This document shows positions 16,567-25,169 of a stretch of 30,832 bases of DNA, in pieces (positions within the stretch are counted from its first letter, which is position 1; each line of letters begins with the position of its first letter). This DNA is from DATGLG01 sp035294245 (GTDB lineage Bacteria > Pseudomonadota > Alphaproteobacteria > JACZXZ01), in NCBI GenBank assembly GCA_035294245.1, contig DATGLG010000024.1:1-30832 (forward strand), in the 5' to 3' direction. Made by a program: the position numbers and the translations under genes. Below the pieces are notes generated by a model, which was given only the letters and a program-made list of their open reading frames with translations, did not search any database and had not been told where the DNA came from.

Positions 16567-18459
16567 ATGGCGCAAACCACGGGAGAAAACGGCTCCGAGG
16601 TGCAAAGCAAGGCGCATCAAGGGCTGATTCTCGCTGCCCTCGGCGTCGTCTACGGGGATATCGGCACCTCTCCCCTCTATACCGTCCGGCAATGCTTCGA
16701 CGATATCGGGAGCGTGACCCGGCCCGGGGTCCTCGGCGTGCTGTCGCTCATTGCCTGGGCTCTCATCATCATCGTGGCCCTCAAATACGTCGTCGTCATC
16801 ATGCGCGCCGACAACCGGGGCGAGGGCGGCATCCTGGCGCTCACAGCACTTGCGCTGCGCAGCGCCAGCCGCCGCGGCCGGCGCCATCGGCTGATCCTCG
16901 CGGCCGGGCTGATCGGCGCCGCGCTCTTCTATGGCGACGGCGTCATTACCCCGGCGATCTCGGTGCTTTCCGCCGTCGAGGGGCTCAAGGTCGCGACGCC
17001 GCTCTTCGACCCCTATGTGATTCCGATCACGGTGCTGCTGCTGCTTGCCCTCTTCCTCTTCCAGCGCCGCGGCTCGGCGCGGGTCGGTGGCTTGTTCGGG
17101 CCGGTGATGGCGCTCTGGTTCATTGCCATCGCGCTGCTCGGGCTGAGCGAGATCATCCTGCAGCCGGCGATCCTCCTCGCCCTCGACCCGCTCTACGGCA
17201 TCCGCCTCCTCTTCGCCGATCCCTGGCGCGGCTTCGTGCTCCTCGGTGCCGTCGTCCTTGCCGTGACCGGTGCCGAGGCCCTCTACGCGGATATGGGGCA
17301 TTTCGGGCGCGGGCCCATCCGCGCCACCTGGTTCTGGATCGTCTTTCCGAGCCTTCTCCTCAATTATTTCGGACAGGGCGCGCTCTTGCTGCGCACGCCG
17401 TCGGCGCTCGATAATCCATTTTTCCGCCTGGCGCCGGACTGGGCGCTCTACCCCCTCGTCGTCCTCTCCTCGGTGGCGACCGTGATCGCCTCGCAGGCCG
17501 TGATCTCCGGGGCCTTCTCGATGACGCGCCAAGCCGTGCAGCTCGGCTATCTGCCGCGCCTCCTGATCCGCCATACCTCGGCCGAGGCCTCGGGGCAAAT
17601 CTATGTGCCGCGCGTCAACTTCTTCCTCCTCATCGCCGTGCTGGCCCTGGTGCTCGGCTTCAAGACCTCGGACAACCTGGGGGCGGCCTACGGCATCGCC
17701 GTGACGGGGACGATGTCGCTCACCACCCTTCTCGCCTATACCTATATGGTGGGCGTCGTTCGCTGGAGCCCGGTCCTGGCGACACCGCTCTTCGCCTTCC
17801 TGCTCATCGTCGATCTCTCCTTCTTCGGGGCCAATCTGCTCAAGATTCGGGAGGGCGGCTGGTTTCCTCTCGTCGTCGCGGCCTTCGTCTACGTCCTGAT
17901 GTCGACCTGGATGCGCGGCCGCGCGGTCCTCTACGCCCAGCGGGCCAAGGACGCGCTGCCGCTTGCCACCTTCATCCGCAGCATCAAGCCCGACCACCCC
18001 GAGCGCGTGCCGGGAACGGCGATCTTCATGACCGGCGACATCGAGCAGGTGCCGACGGCGCTCTTGCACAATCTCAAGCACAACAAGGTACTGCACGAGC
18101 GCGTCGTGCTGATGAACGTGCAGACGGAGGACATTCCGCGCGTCTACGAGGATCAGCGCATCGAGATCCGCGCCCTCGAGCACAATTTCAACACCATCGT
18201 CGTGCATTACGGCTTCATGGAGCAGCCCAATATCCCGCGCGCCCTCGCCCAATGCCGCATCCTGCAGTTCCGCTTCAACCTGATGGAAACCTCGTTCTTC
18301 GTGGGGCGCGAGAAGATCGTGCGGGCGAAGCGCTCGCCGCTCTCGAGCTGGCGCCAGGGCATCTTCATCCTGCTCTCCAACTCGATGCAAAGCGTCACCG
18401 ACTTTTTCCGCATTCCCTCCAACCGGGTGATTGAGCTCGGCGGCCAGATCGAGATCTGA
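16567..18459 (+). CDS. kup: Low-affinity potassium transport protein Kup
   Basis: 630 residues, full length for Kup/Trk-type K+:H+ symporters. The hallmark 'GVVYGDIGTSPLYTVRQCF' lies at 26-44, followed by 'DNRGEGGILALTALAL' and 'YGDGVITPAISVLSAVEGL'. Twelve membrane segments fill the first 440 residues; the rest is the cytosolic domain ('VPGTAIFMTGDIEQVPTALLHNLKHNKVLHE', '...YGFMEQPNIPRALAQC', 'ETSFFVGREKIV'). It takes up K+ with protons. AGGAG precedes ATG 16567. It is monocistronic, closed by a strong hairpin at 18578-18600. No riboswitch was recognised in the 275-base leader region. A second Kup copy is common in this class, but none is here. Confidence 0.97.
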   Translation: MAQTTGENGSEVQSKAHQGLILAALGVVYGDIGTSPLYTVRQCFDDIGSVTRPGVLGVLSLIAWALIIIVALKYVVVIMRADNRGEGGILALTALALRSASRRGRRHRLILAAGLIGAALFYGDGVITPAISVLSAVEGLKVATPLFDPYVIPITVLLLLALFLFQRRGSARVGGLFGPVMALWFIAIALLGLSEIILQPAILLALDPLYGIRLLFADPWRGFVLLGAVVLAVTGAEALYADMGHFGRGPIRATWFWIVFPSLLLNYFGQGALLLRTPSALDNPFFRLAPDWALYPLVVLSSVATVIASQAVISGAFSMTRQAVQLGYLPRLLIRHTSAEASGQIYVPRVNFFLLIAVLALVLGFKTSDNLGAAYGIAVTGTMSLTTLLAYTYMVGVVRWSPVLATPLFAFLLIVDLSFFGANLLKIREGGWFPLVVAAFVYVLMSTWMRGRAVLYAQRAKDALPLATFIRSIKPDHPERVPGTAIFMTGDIEQVPTALLHNLKHNKVLHERVVLMNVQTEDIPRVYEDQRIEIRALEHNFNTIVVHYGFMEQPNIPRALAQCRILQFRFNLMETSFFVGREKIVRAKRSPLSSWRQGIFILLSNSMQSVTDFFRIPSNRVIELGGQIEI

Positions 18460-18576
18460 CCCAGATCGAGGTCCGATACCGCGCGCCAGTCCTCTCCTCG
18501 CATGGTCGGTGCGGCGTTGCACAGGATCGGGCCCGACGAAGCGTAACAACACTGTTTCGACCTCACGCGCTTACCT

Positions 18577-18606
18577 GCCCCGCCGGTCCGCCCGGCGGGG
18601 CCTTTC
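18577..18606 (+). terminator. Rho-independent-like terminator after kup
   Basis: Nine-base perfect stem CCCCGCCGG-TCCGC-CCGGCGGGG followed by CCTTTCC, 117 bases past the kup stop. The T-run is short, but the stem is very stable. Confidence 0.75.
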
Positions 18607-18721
18607 CTCGCTGTTGCGCAGCTTGGTCGAGAGTTCGCCCTAGTTCTGCCCTGTTTTCGCGTCATCCTCGCCACAGCTCCATAAGCCATGACGTGTGATG
18701 CGGCGCGTCCGGCTTTCCTGG

Positions 18722-18750
18722 CCCCGCCACCGATGGCGGGGCTTTCTTTC
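18722..18750 (+). terminator. Second terminator-like hairpin in the kup downstream region
   Basis: Stem CCCCGCCA-CCGA-TGGCGGGG followed by CTTTCTTTC. It lies about 120 bases after the first terminator with no protein gene between them, so it either backs up kup termination or ends a short transcript from 18607-18720. Confidence 0.7.
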
Positions 18751-18826
18751 GCCTGCTGCCGCGCTTCGCCGCCGCCTGCTCGGTGACAAGTCTGTGGCAA
18801 TGCTGGTCGCTGCTGCGGTCCCCAAG

Positions 18827-18859
18827 GGTCAACCCTGGCCCTTCGGCCCGAGGGTGACC
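18827..18859 (+). other. Conspicuous stem-loop in the leader of the lipoprotein gene
   Basis: GGTCA(A)CCCT-GGCC-CTTC-GGCC-(CG)-AGGGTGACC folds into a two-part hairpin with one bulged A. It lies about 110 bases upstream of the lipoprotein start, followed by a smaller GGACGC-GAG-GCGTCC hairpin at 18895-18909. Function unknown: leader regulation, terminator or simple intergenic palindrome. Confidence 0.5.
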
Positions 18860-18966
18860 AGTTTAGAATTGGTTTAGGCGAGGTGGACCGGACCGGACGC
18901 GAGGCGTCCGCGGCAGGGTGGCCGTGGCGGCGCTTTCGTGTGGCGTCTTTCGCAAGGAGATGCATT

Positions 18967-19197
18967 ATGCGACCTTTTCTCGTATCTCTCGCAGCGATCG
19001 CGATGCTGGGCACCGCAGCTTGCTCGAACATGAGCAACACCCAACAGCGCACGCTCTCGGGCGGCGCCATCGGTGCGGGCGCCGGCGCCTTGGGTGGCGC
19101 CCTCACAGGCTGCGTCTGGTGCGGCGCGGCTGTCGGTGGGGCCGTGGGCGCCGGAGCCGGATATCTCTATGACCAGACCAAGAAGGGCAATCTCTGA
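18967..19197 (+). CDS. Small glycine-zipper lipoprotein
   Basis: 76 residues. Signal peptide 'MRPFLVSLAAIAMLGTAAC' with lipobox GTAAC, so lipidation at Cys19 and outer-membrane anchoring are expected. The mature part has a glycine zipper ('GGAIGAGAGALGGALTG', 'GAAVGGAVGAGAGYLYD') typical of 17-kDa-antigen/SlyB/OsmB-like small proteins, and ends in a charged 'QTKKGNL'. A good site, AAGGAGATG, precedes ATG 18967. These proteins associate with the outer membrane and are often stress-induced. Two extra Cys residues ('GCVWCGA') interrupt the zipper, which is unusual. Monocistronic. Confidence 0.88.
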   Translation: MRPFLVSLAAIAMLGTAACSNMSNTQQRTLSGGAIGAGAGALGGALTGCVWCGAAVGGAVGAGAGYLYDQTKKGNL

Positions 19198-19344
19198 CGG
19201 CGGGTGCTTCGGCTGTGCGCCAAGCCTGAGGAGGGTGGCGCGGCGCCAAGACGAGCCGAGGCATCCGCGGGCTGAAAATCTGCTATTCTGTGCGCCGCGC
19301 GTGCGGGGGACGCGCAGTACGCTTCCCAGGCTGGGACATCCGAC

Positions 19345-19971
19345 ATGCTTATCCGTCCGTCTCGGTTGCTCGTGGCCCTCACCCTTCTTCTATCCCCGGC
19401 GATCCTGCGGGCGGCGACACCGGCTCCCGAAACCGCCCCCGCCGAACGTGGAGCGCTGACCGGTCAGCTCCTCATCGCCGCCCCCGAGATCGGCGATCCT
19501 CGTTTCGACCACACGGTCATCCTCGTGGTGCGCCACGACAAGAGCGGCGCCCTGGGCATCGTGCTTAACCGCCCCGTCGAGGAGCGCTCGCTCGCGAGCC
19601 TGCTCGACGCCGCCGGCGCCGATTCGAAGGGTATCGACGGCAAGGTTCTCATCTATGCGGGCGGTCCGGTCGAGCCGGAAGTCGGCTTCGTCATCCATAG
19701 CGCCGAATACCGACGCCCGGAGACAATCGCCGTCGACAGCCGCATTGCGGTGACCTCGAGCATCGATGTGCTGCGCGACATGGGCCACGGCAAGGGACCT
19801 CGCAAGGCTCTTGTCGCCTTCGGCTATGCCGGCTGGTCGGCGGGGCAGCTCGAGAACGAGATCGCGCGCCACGATTGGTATACGGCTCCCGCGGATCCCG
19901 CCCTCGTCTTCGATGAGGAGCGCGACAAGCTGTGGGAGAGCGCGATGGCGCGACGCACCCTCGACCTTTGA
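19345..19971 (+). CDS. YqgE/AlgH family protein (UPF0301) with N-terminal signal peptide
   Basis: 208 residues. The UPF0301 domain covers about residues 37-200: 'GALTGQLLIAAPEIGDPRFD', 'HTVILVVRHDKSGALGIVLN', 'YAGGPVEPEVGFVIHS', 'FGYAGWSAGQLENEI', 'WYTAPADPALVF'. These are the diagnostic family motifs. Unusually, it begins with 'MLIRPSRLLVALTLLLSPAI' and a cleavage-like 'LRA|AT', a signal peptide, whereas the family is normally cytosolic. There is no Met between the leader and the domain, so the leader is not a start-site error with ATG. AlgH/YqgE proteins have no firm biochemical role. It lies 147 bases after the lipoprotein gene. Confidence 0.92.
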   Translation: MLIRPSRLLVALTLLLSPAILRAATPAPETAPAERGALTGQLLIAAPEIGDPRFDHTVILVVRHDKSGALGIVLNRPVEERSLASLLDAAGADSKGIDGKVLIYAGGPVEPEVGFVIHSAEYRRPETIAVDSRIAVTSSIDVLRDMGHGKGPRKALVAFGYAGWSAGQLENEIARHDWYTAPADPALVFDEERDKLWESAMARRTLDL

Positions 19972-20040
19972 CGGCGCATCCGGCGCGCTGCGACAATCGG
20001 GGCGACGCGCGATGCGCCGATCGTCTATAGGGAGAGAAGC

Positions 20041-20517
20041 ATGGCAGGCAAGATCAAAGCGGTTCCCGAGGGCTATCACAGTGTCACGCCCTATCTGACC
20101 ATCAAGGGGGCGGCTGACGCCATCGCCTTCTACAAGAAGGCCTTCGGTGCCCAGGAGATGCTGCGCATCCCGGCACCCGACGGGAAGATCGGCCATGCCG
20201 AGGTCAAGATCGGCGATTCGCGGATCATGATGGCGGACGAGTTTCCCGGCATGGATTGCCGCAGCCCCCAATCCCTCGGCGGCTCGCCCGTGAGCATCCT
20301 CCTCTATGTCGAGGATGTGGACGCGCTCACGCGGCAGGCCGTCGCCGCCGGGGCCAGGGTGCTGCGGCCCATCGAGGACAAGTTCTACGGCGACCGCAGC
20401 GGCAGCATCGCCGATCCCTTCGGGCATGTCTGGCACCTCTCCACCCACAAGGAGGACGTGCCGCCCGAGGAGCTGCGCAAGCGCGCCGAGGCGTTCATGA
20501 GGCGGCAGGGCGGCTGA
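20041..20517 (+). CDS. VOC-superfamily protein (PhnB/glyoxalase-like)
   Basis: 158 residues with the two beta-alpha-beta-beta-beta halves of the vicinal-oxygen-chelate fold: 'SVTPYLTIKGAADAIAFYKK' with 'GHAEVKIGDSRIMMADE', then 'SPVSILLYVEDVDALTRQAV' with 'YGDRSGSIADPFGHVWHLST'. The pattern is the PhnB/3-demethylubiquinone-9 methyltransferase-like subgroup, whose members seldom have known substrates. AGGGAGAGAAG precedes ATG 20041. It lies 69 bases after yqgE on the same strand. A near-perfect inverted repeat follows at 20538-20568. Confidence 0.93.
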   Translation: MAGKIKAVPEGYHSVTPYLTIKGAADAIAFYKKAFGAQEMLRIPAPDGKIGHAEVKIGDSRIMMADEFPGMDCRSPQSLGGSPVSILLYVEDVDALTRQAVAAGARVLRPIEDKFYGDRSGSIADPFGHVWHLSTHKEDVPPEELRKRAEAFMRRQGG

Positions 20518-20537
20518 GCGCACAACGCGCGCAGGCG

Positions 20538-20568
20538 GACTCTCATGTGCGCTTTGCTCATGTGAGTC
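20538..20568. terminator. Inverted repeat after the VOC gene
   Basis: GACTCTCATG ... CATGTGAGTC with one mismatch and an 11-base loop, 20 bases past the VOC stop. No T-run follows, so it is only a possible terminator; it could also be a protein-binding palindrome. Confidence 0.4.
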
Positions 20569-20714
20569 ACGAAAACTCCTCGTTTGTCCCAGCCGGAAGA
20601 GCGACCTAGTTGGGAATCGGGCGATCCTAAGCCCCGCGCGCGAAGACGCGCAGGTCTTGAGATCCGGTGCGGAGGCCCGGGTCCGGATCGGCCTGCCGGA
20701 GGGGAGATACCATC

Positions 20715-21032
20715 ATGTTACGCTTCGTCGCCTGGACGCAACGCCTGCTGGCTCGGGCTGGCGGCTGGCGGCGCGCTGCGGGCACGCGAGAAACGGAGAG
20801 GCGCGCGCCGGAGGCGGGTTCCGGTCATCCCGTGGCCGTCACCAGGATACGGGGCACGAGCTGGGATTTGGCGCCCTATCTGGCCGCGGCCGGGATGCCG
20901 GAGTCGCGGGGGCGCTTCTATGAGACGAGGTCTCCCGTCGGCGTTGCGCGCTATATCGCCCTGCAGCCGCCACGAAAACCGCCGCCGGAAGCCGTCCACG
21001 ACAACGTCGTGCCGTTCCGGCGCAGCGCCTGA
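20715..21032 (+). CDS. Small protein of unknown function
   Basis: 105 residues, basic, no signal peptide or clear membrane segment. GGAGGGGAG lies ideally before ATG 20715. The reading frame shows no domain I recognise: a basic N-terminus ('MLRFVAWTQRLLARAGGWRR'), then 'IRGTSWDLAPYLAAAGMPES' and a closing 'DNVVPFRRSA', a tail type I have seen in short conserved alphaproteobacterial hypotheticals. It could be a peripheral or nucleic-acid-binding protein, but there is no direct evidence. It lies alone between the VOC gene and the convergent MscS gene. Confidence 0.65.
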   Translation: MLRFVAWTQRLLARAGGWRRAAGTRETERRAPEAGSGHPVAVTRIRGTSWDLAPYLAAAGMPESRGRFYETRSPVGVARYIALQPPRKPPPEAVHDNVVPFRRSA

Positions 21033-21152
21033 GCAGCAGCAGCACTCGGAGAGGCTGTCGCGCAGAAGACTCTTGCCGAAGGCGGGTCCTCGAGGGCATC
21101 GCCGTGGCCCCCCTCTACCGCGATGGCGAGCGACGGGAGGCGGGTCCCCCGC

Positions 21153-23729
21153 TCAGCCCTCCATCCCCGCCTCGCCCGCCGCCTTGCGGATGGCGACGAC
21201 CTCGGAGTCGGCCTTCTTTTCCGGGTCGGGCTTCGAGGCCGCTGCGACGGGACGTCCGGCGAGGGCGCGGGCGATCTCGTCGACATTGCGGAGGGTGAGG
21301 TCGCGCTGGGGATAGGCCATCTCGATCCCCGCCTCGCGGAAGGCCTTGTCGATGGCGAAGCGAAGGTCGCTCGCGATGCTGCCGCGGCTCTCCACGTCGG
21401 CGATGAAGGCGCGCAGCTCGAAATCGAGGGTGCTGTCGCCGAAATTGGTGAAAAATACCCGGGGCGCCGGCCAGGACAGGATCTCGCGGTTCTCGCGCGC
21501 GCAGGCGAGGAGCACGTCGCGCACCTTCGTGGTGTCGGAGCCGTAGGCCACCCCCACCTTGATGTCGACGCGGCCGTATTTGTCGCGATGGGTCCAGTTG
21601 ACGACGGCGCTCGAGAGCAGCTCGGAATTCGGCATGATCACCGAGGCGCGCTCGAAAGTCTCGATCTCGGTCGCGCGCACGCTGATGCGTGTGACGTAGC
21701 CCTGGTTCTGCCCCACCACGACCCAGTCGCCGACCTTGACCGGCCGCTCGATCAAAAGGATGAGGCCGGAGACGAAGTTGTTGACGATGTTCTGGAGGCC
21801 GAAGCCGATGCCGACCGAGAGGGCGCCGGCGATGATCGCGATATTGGCGAGGCTGAGCCCGAGGGTCGAGATGGCGAAGGCGGCGGCGATCACGAAGCCG
21901 ACATAGCCGATCATCGCCGAGAGGGAATGGCGCACGCCCGGATCGAGGCGGGTCTGGGGCAGGAGCTTGTCGCTCAGCACGCGCTGGATCAGCCGAGTCG
22001 CGGTCCAGAAGCCGACGAACACCACCACGGCGAGCACAATGTCGGCGAGCGAGATGCGCAGATTGCCGACGGTGACCCCGTGGAGCGCGTCGCCGACCCA
22101 GTTCCCGATCGCCGTGTCCGGCACACCCCACATGCGCAGGGTGAACGTGCCGCCCACCACGATGAGGACGAAATCGACGGCGACGCCCAGCCAGAAGATG
22201 AGGAACTTGCCGCCCTGGTCGGTGAGGGCGAGCACGCGCCGCAGCCGGCCCGAGCGCGGGCTCTCCGGCGAGACGAGGAGGGTCACGAGCTCGCGCACCA
22301 AGGTGCGAAGGAGGAGGAAGACGCCGACGACGACGCCGGTGAGCACGACGCGCGAGACGATATGCGCCGCGAGATTGTGATAGCCGGCGAGCGCAAGCAC
22401 GGGGACGGCGGCCAGCGCCAGGCCGAGGACGAGGCGGAGGAGCGGCCACGACCAGTTGGGCTCGGGAGGATGCGCCGGCATCGCCGCGGGGCTCGCCTCG
22501 CTCGCCGCTGTTGCGGTTTCGATGCGCCACAGCCGGCGCTGCAGCAGGCTGATCCCGAGGACGGCGGCGAGGGTGTTCACCACGAGGCCGAACACGTTGA
22601 AGAAATCGGGCGCGTGAAGCCGCAGCGGCTGCATCGAGATGCCGATCCAGAGCGCGATCCCGGCGACCGCCGCCAGCGCCGTGATGCGGCGGCAGAGGGT
22701 GCGCGAGGCCTCGGCGCCGAAGGGCACGATGCGCCAGGCAGGCGCCTCGGGGGCGAGGGCGGCGCGGGCGAGGGCGGAGATCAGCGAGAAGAAGACGATG
22801 CCGACGAGGACCCCCGCGACCTGCCGCTCCGGCAGCTCCGTCACCACCTTCTCGCTCCACAAGAGGCCGCCGAGGGCCAGAAGGCCGGCCGCGGGGAGAA
22901 AGCCGCGGGCGAGGCCTTCGGCGCCGGCCGCGAGGGCGCGCCGGGCATAGGAGGGGTCGGCGAGGGAGGGCACGTGGCCGTAGCGGCGCAGCAGCCAGTT
23001 GCGCAACGGCCAGCCGGCGCCGAGCGCCGTCAGCGCGAGGAGCCCGATCCAGACAAAGGTGACGGGCCGGAAGGTTTGCCCCTTGTCCCGCCACCAGGCG
23101 AGGTCGGCGGCGCCCATGGTGCCGAGCACGTCAACGAGCTGCGCCGCCGCGGCCGTCAGAGTGTCGATGGCGAGCGGCGGGCGCTCCCGCGCCAGCAGGC
23201 GGTGGGCGATCATCTCGTTGCCGAGGCTGGTGATGTTGCCGGCGATCGCCCCAGCGCGCGCGAGGGTGACCTCGGCCTGCTTGATGCGCGAGTCGTAGCG
23301 CGCGATCTCATCGACGAGCTGCTTGCGCTGGCGGGCGACGTCGGCGGCCTCGGGCGGCTGTCCCGCTGCCGGTGCGGGGCCGAGGGCGGCGAGCTGGTCC
23401 GCGAGCGGCTTGCGCTGCGCCTCGGCATCGCTACGCGCCTGCTCCGCCGCCTGGCGGACGGAATCGACCCGGGCGCGCTGCGCGTCGAGATCCTCGCGCG
23501 AGAGATCGCCTCGGCCGAGAGCGAATTGCACCTGGTCGAGGGCGCGGCGCCATTCCTCGACGAGCTGGGCGAAGACCCGGTCTTGCGTGGCGACCTGGGC
23601 GCCCAGCGCCGGTGCGATGCCCAGGAGAGCGAGAACGAGAGCGAGACGACGCAGCGTGCGAATCAAAAGCGGTCCCCGGCCGTTGCGACGGAATGCGCCT
23701 TTACTATACGGGCCGGCCGGCAGAGTCAC
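21153..23729 (-). CDS. Large mechanosensitive ion channel, MscS family with DUF3772-like periplasmic domain
   Basis: 858 residues. An N-terminal signal segment ('RTLRRLALVLALLGIAPALGAQ') leads to a coiled-coil periplasmic domain (about residues 50-200, Gln/Arg/Ala-rich, 'RARVDSVRQAAEQARSDAEA'), like DUF3772. About ten membrane helices follow, then the MscS core: pore helix region 'GLSLANIAIIAGALSVGIGF', 'GLQNIVNNFVSGLILLIERP', and the beta domain 'VKVGDWVVVGQNQGYVTRIS', 'VRATEIETFERASVIMPNSE'. It opens under membrane tension to release solutes during osmotic downshock. The GTG at 23729 lies 15 bases past the dioxygenase stop; a downstream TTG before the signal segment is an alternative start. 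It is last in a same-strand run of four genes. Confidence 0.92.
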   Translation of the reverse strand: MTLPAGPYSKGAFRRNGRGPLLIRTLRRLALVLALLGIAPALGAQVATQDRVFAQLVEEWRRALDQVQFALGRGDLSREDLDAQRARVDSVRQAAEQARSDAEAQRKPLADQLAALGPAPAAGQPPEAADVARQRKQLVDEIARYDSRIKQAEVTLARAGAIAGNITSLGNEMIAHRLLARERPPLAIDTLTAAAAQLVDVLGTMGAADLAWWRDKGQTFRPVTFVWIGLLALTALGAGWPLRNWLLRRYGHVPSLADPSYARRALAAGAEGLARGFLPAAGLLALGGLLWSEKVVTELPERQVAGVLVGIVFFSLISALARAALAPEAPAWRIVPFGAEASRTLCRRITALAAVAGIALWIGISMQPLRLHAPDFFNVFGLVVNTLAAVLGISLLQRRLWRIETATAASEASPAAMPAHPPEPNWSWPLLRLVLGLALAAVPVLALAGYHNLAAHIVSRVVLTGVVVGVFLLLRTLVRELVTLLVSPESPRSGRLRRVLALTDQGGKFLIFWLGVAVDFVLIVVGGTFTLRMWGVPDTAIGNWVGDALHGVTVGNLRISLADIVLAVVVFVGFWTATRLIQRVLSDKLLPQTRLDPGVRHSLSAMIGYVGFVIAAAFAISTLGLSLANIAIIAGALSVGIGFGLQNIVNNFVSGLILLIERPVKVGDWVVVGQNQGYVTRISVRATEIETFERASVIMPNSELLSSAVVNWTHRDKYGRVDIKVGVAYGSDTTKVRDVLLACARENREILSWPAPRVFFTNFGDSTLDFELRAFIADVESRGSIASDLRFAIDKAFREAGIEMAYPQRDLTLRNVDEIARALAGRPVAAASKPDPEKKADSEVVAIRKAAGEAGMEG

Positions 23730-23744
23730 GCGCGGCGACGGCGC

Positions 23745-24527
23745 TTAGCCGAAGGCGAAAGCGGCCATGGAAAGGACGCCATAGGTGAAGCTGGCGTGGA
23801 GGCGGCGGCCCTTCACCCCCGGCCCGCCGGCACCGAAGGCGACGAAGAAGGGGAGGAAATGCTCGGCGCGGGGATGGATGCGCAGGGCCTCGGGGGCCGC
23901 GCGGCGGTAATCGATGAGAGCGGCCTCGTCGCCCGCCTCGGCAGCGGCGGCGAGCCAGGCGTCGAAGCGGCGCACATGCTCGGGCGGGGGCGCATCTTCC
24001 GCTTGGCCGCGGAACTCGCCGAGATTGTGGGTGGCGCCGCCGCTGCCGAGGACGAGAACACCTTCGCGGCGCAGCGGGGCGAGGGCGCGGCCAAGGGCGA
24101 GGTGATGGGCCGGGCTGCGCGCCACTTGAACCGAGAGCTGCACGACGGGAATCTCCGCCGTCGGGTACATGAGAAGAAGCGGCACCCAGGCGCCGTGATC
24201 GAGGCCCCGCCGGGGGTCGGCGGCGCAGCGCATCCCGGCGCTCTCGATGAGTGCCGCGGCGCGTGCGGCCAGGTCGGGATCGCCGGGGGCCGGATAGCGC
24301 AGGCGGTAGAGCGGCGCGGGGAAGCCGACGAAATCGTGAATCGTCTCCGGCTGCGGCGCCGTGCTCACCATGGGCTCGGCGGTTTCCCAATGGGCGGAGG
24401 CGCAGAGGATCGCCCGCGGCTTCCCCAGCGCCGCCCCGAGGCCCTGGAGGAAGTGGCGGGCCGGCACGTCGTCGAAGGCGAGCGTCGGGGCGCCATGGGA
24501 GACGAAGACGCTAGGCAGCGCGGTCAT
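23745..24527 (-). CDS. DODA-type extradiol ring-cleavage dioxygenase (LigB superfamily, YgiD-like)
   Basis: 260 residues. Class III extradiol dioxygenase pattern with metal/catalytic His: 'VFVSHGAPTLAFDD' (His11), 'CASAHWET' (His46), 'IHDFVGFPAPLYRLRYPAPG', 'RGLDHGAWVPLLLMYP' (His111), and 'HPRAEHFLPFFVAFGA' near 215. These are the signatures of bacterial 4,5-DOPA dioxygenase (YgiD). It probably opens catechol-type rings with O2. It lies 44 bases after DoxX and 15 before the MscS gene, so cotranscription is likely. The native substrate is unknown. Confidence 0.93.
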   Translation of the reverse strand: MTALPSVFVSHGAPTLAFDDVPARHFLQGLGAALGKPRAILCASAHWETAEPMVSTAPQPETIHDFVGFPAPLYRLRYPAPGDPDLAARAAALIESAGMRCAADPRRGLDHGAWVPLLLMYPTAEIPVVQLSVQVARSPAHHLALGRALAPLRREGVLVLGSGGATHNLGEFRGQAEDAPPPEHVRRFDAWLAAAAEAGDEAALIDYRRAAPEALRIHPRAEHFLPFFVAFGAGGPGVKGRRLHASFTYGVLSMAAFAFG

Positions 24528-24571
24528 GGTCCTGTCGCGGCCGCCTGCCGCCGCGCGCGCTTCGGCGCCAT

Positions 24572-25042
24572 TCAGAATTCCCGTCCGATCAGATTGTCGA
24601 TGGAGCGCGGGCCGCCGCCGCGGCAGAAGATGCCGAAGGCGAGCAGGCCCCAGAGCAGCGGATACTCGCAGCCGAGCTTGGTCCAGAAGAAGCCGTGGGG
24701 CAGATGGACCACGATCACCGCGACCGCCATCTCGATCATCACGGCGATGGCGGCGGGGCGGGTGAGGAAGCCCAGGGCGAGACAGATCCCGCCGAAGAAT
24801 TCGGTGCAGGCGACGACATAGGCGAAGAACAGCGCCGGCTCGATCCCGTCCTTGACGAAGAAGGCCGCGGTGGCGCCGATCCCCTCGCCGCCGAACGCCC
24901 CGAAGAGCTTCTGCGCGCCGTGGGGCACGAGAAAGAGGCCGGTGAAGAAGCGCATCACCGGATAGCTCCAGCCCGCGAGGTCGTCATAGAGGCCTCTGAG
25001 CGCCGGAATATAGGGGACGGGTCGCGCGGTCATCTCGCTCAT
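24572..25042 (-). CDS. DoxX-family membrane protein
   Basis: 156 residues with four membrane helices: 'SYPVMRFFTGLFLVPHGAQKLFGAFGG' (the DoxX N-terminal hallmark), 'ALFFAYVVACTEFFGGICLALGFLTRP', 'AAIAVMIEMAVAVIVVHLPHGFF', and 'CEYPLLWGLLAFGIFCRGGG'. DoxX proteins accompany thiol- and quinone-linked redox enzymes in the inner membrane; no reaction is firmly assigned to stand-alone copies. GAGGGAG precedes ATG 25042. Its neighbours, a ring-cleaving dioxygenase downstream and a glutathionyl-hydroquinone reductase upstream, fit a quinone/catechol handling role. Confidence 0.92.
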   Translation of the reverse strand: MSEMTARPVPYIPALRGLYDDLAGWSYPVMRFFTGLFLVPHGAQKLFGAFGGEGIGATAAFFVKDGIEPALFFAYVVACTEFFGGICLALGFLTRPAAIAVMIEMAVAVIVVHLPHGFFWTKLGCEYPLLWGLLAFGIFCRGGGPRSIDNLIGREF

Positions 25043-25169
25043 CGTGCTGACTCCCTCTCGTCGCGGTCGTACCGACACGCCATTCGCCGGATGTGTGCCG
25101 GGGGCCGCATTTTAGGGCCGCGGCAAGGGGGCTCTCATCACAAAATCGTGCGGCGCCGCGGCCGTGCCC

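Noticed and set aside
16549..18552. A 667-codon open frame opposite kup
   Set aside because: Antisense shadow of a well-conserved transporter gene; composition is strongly acidic and repetitive with no recognisable domain.
21123..24821. A 1232-codon open frame on the plus strand
   Set aside because: It runs antisense through the MscS, dioxygenase and DoxX genes, which have clear family motifs. Its product is Glu/Asp/Gly/His-rich with no domain, the usual artefact of high-GC third positions.
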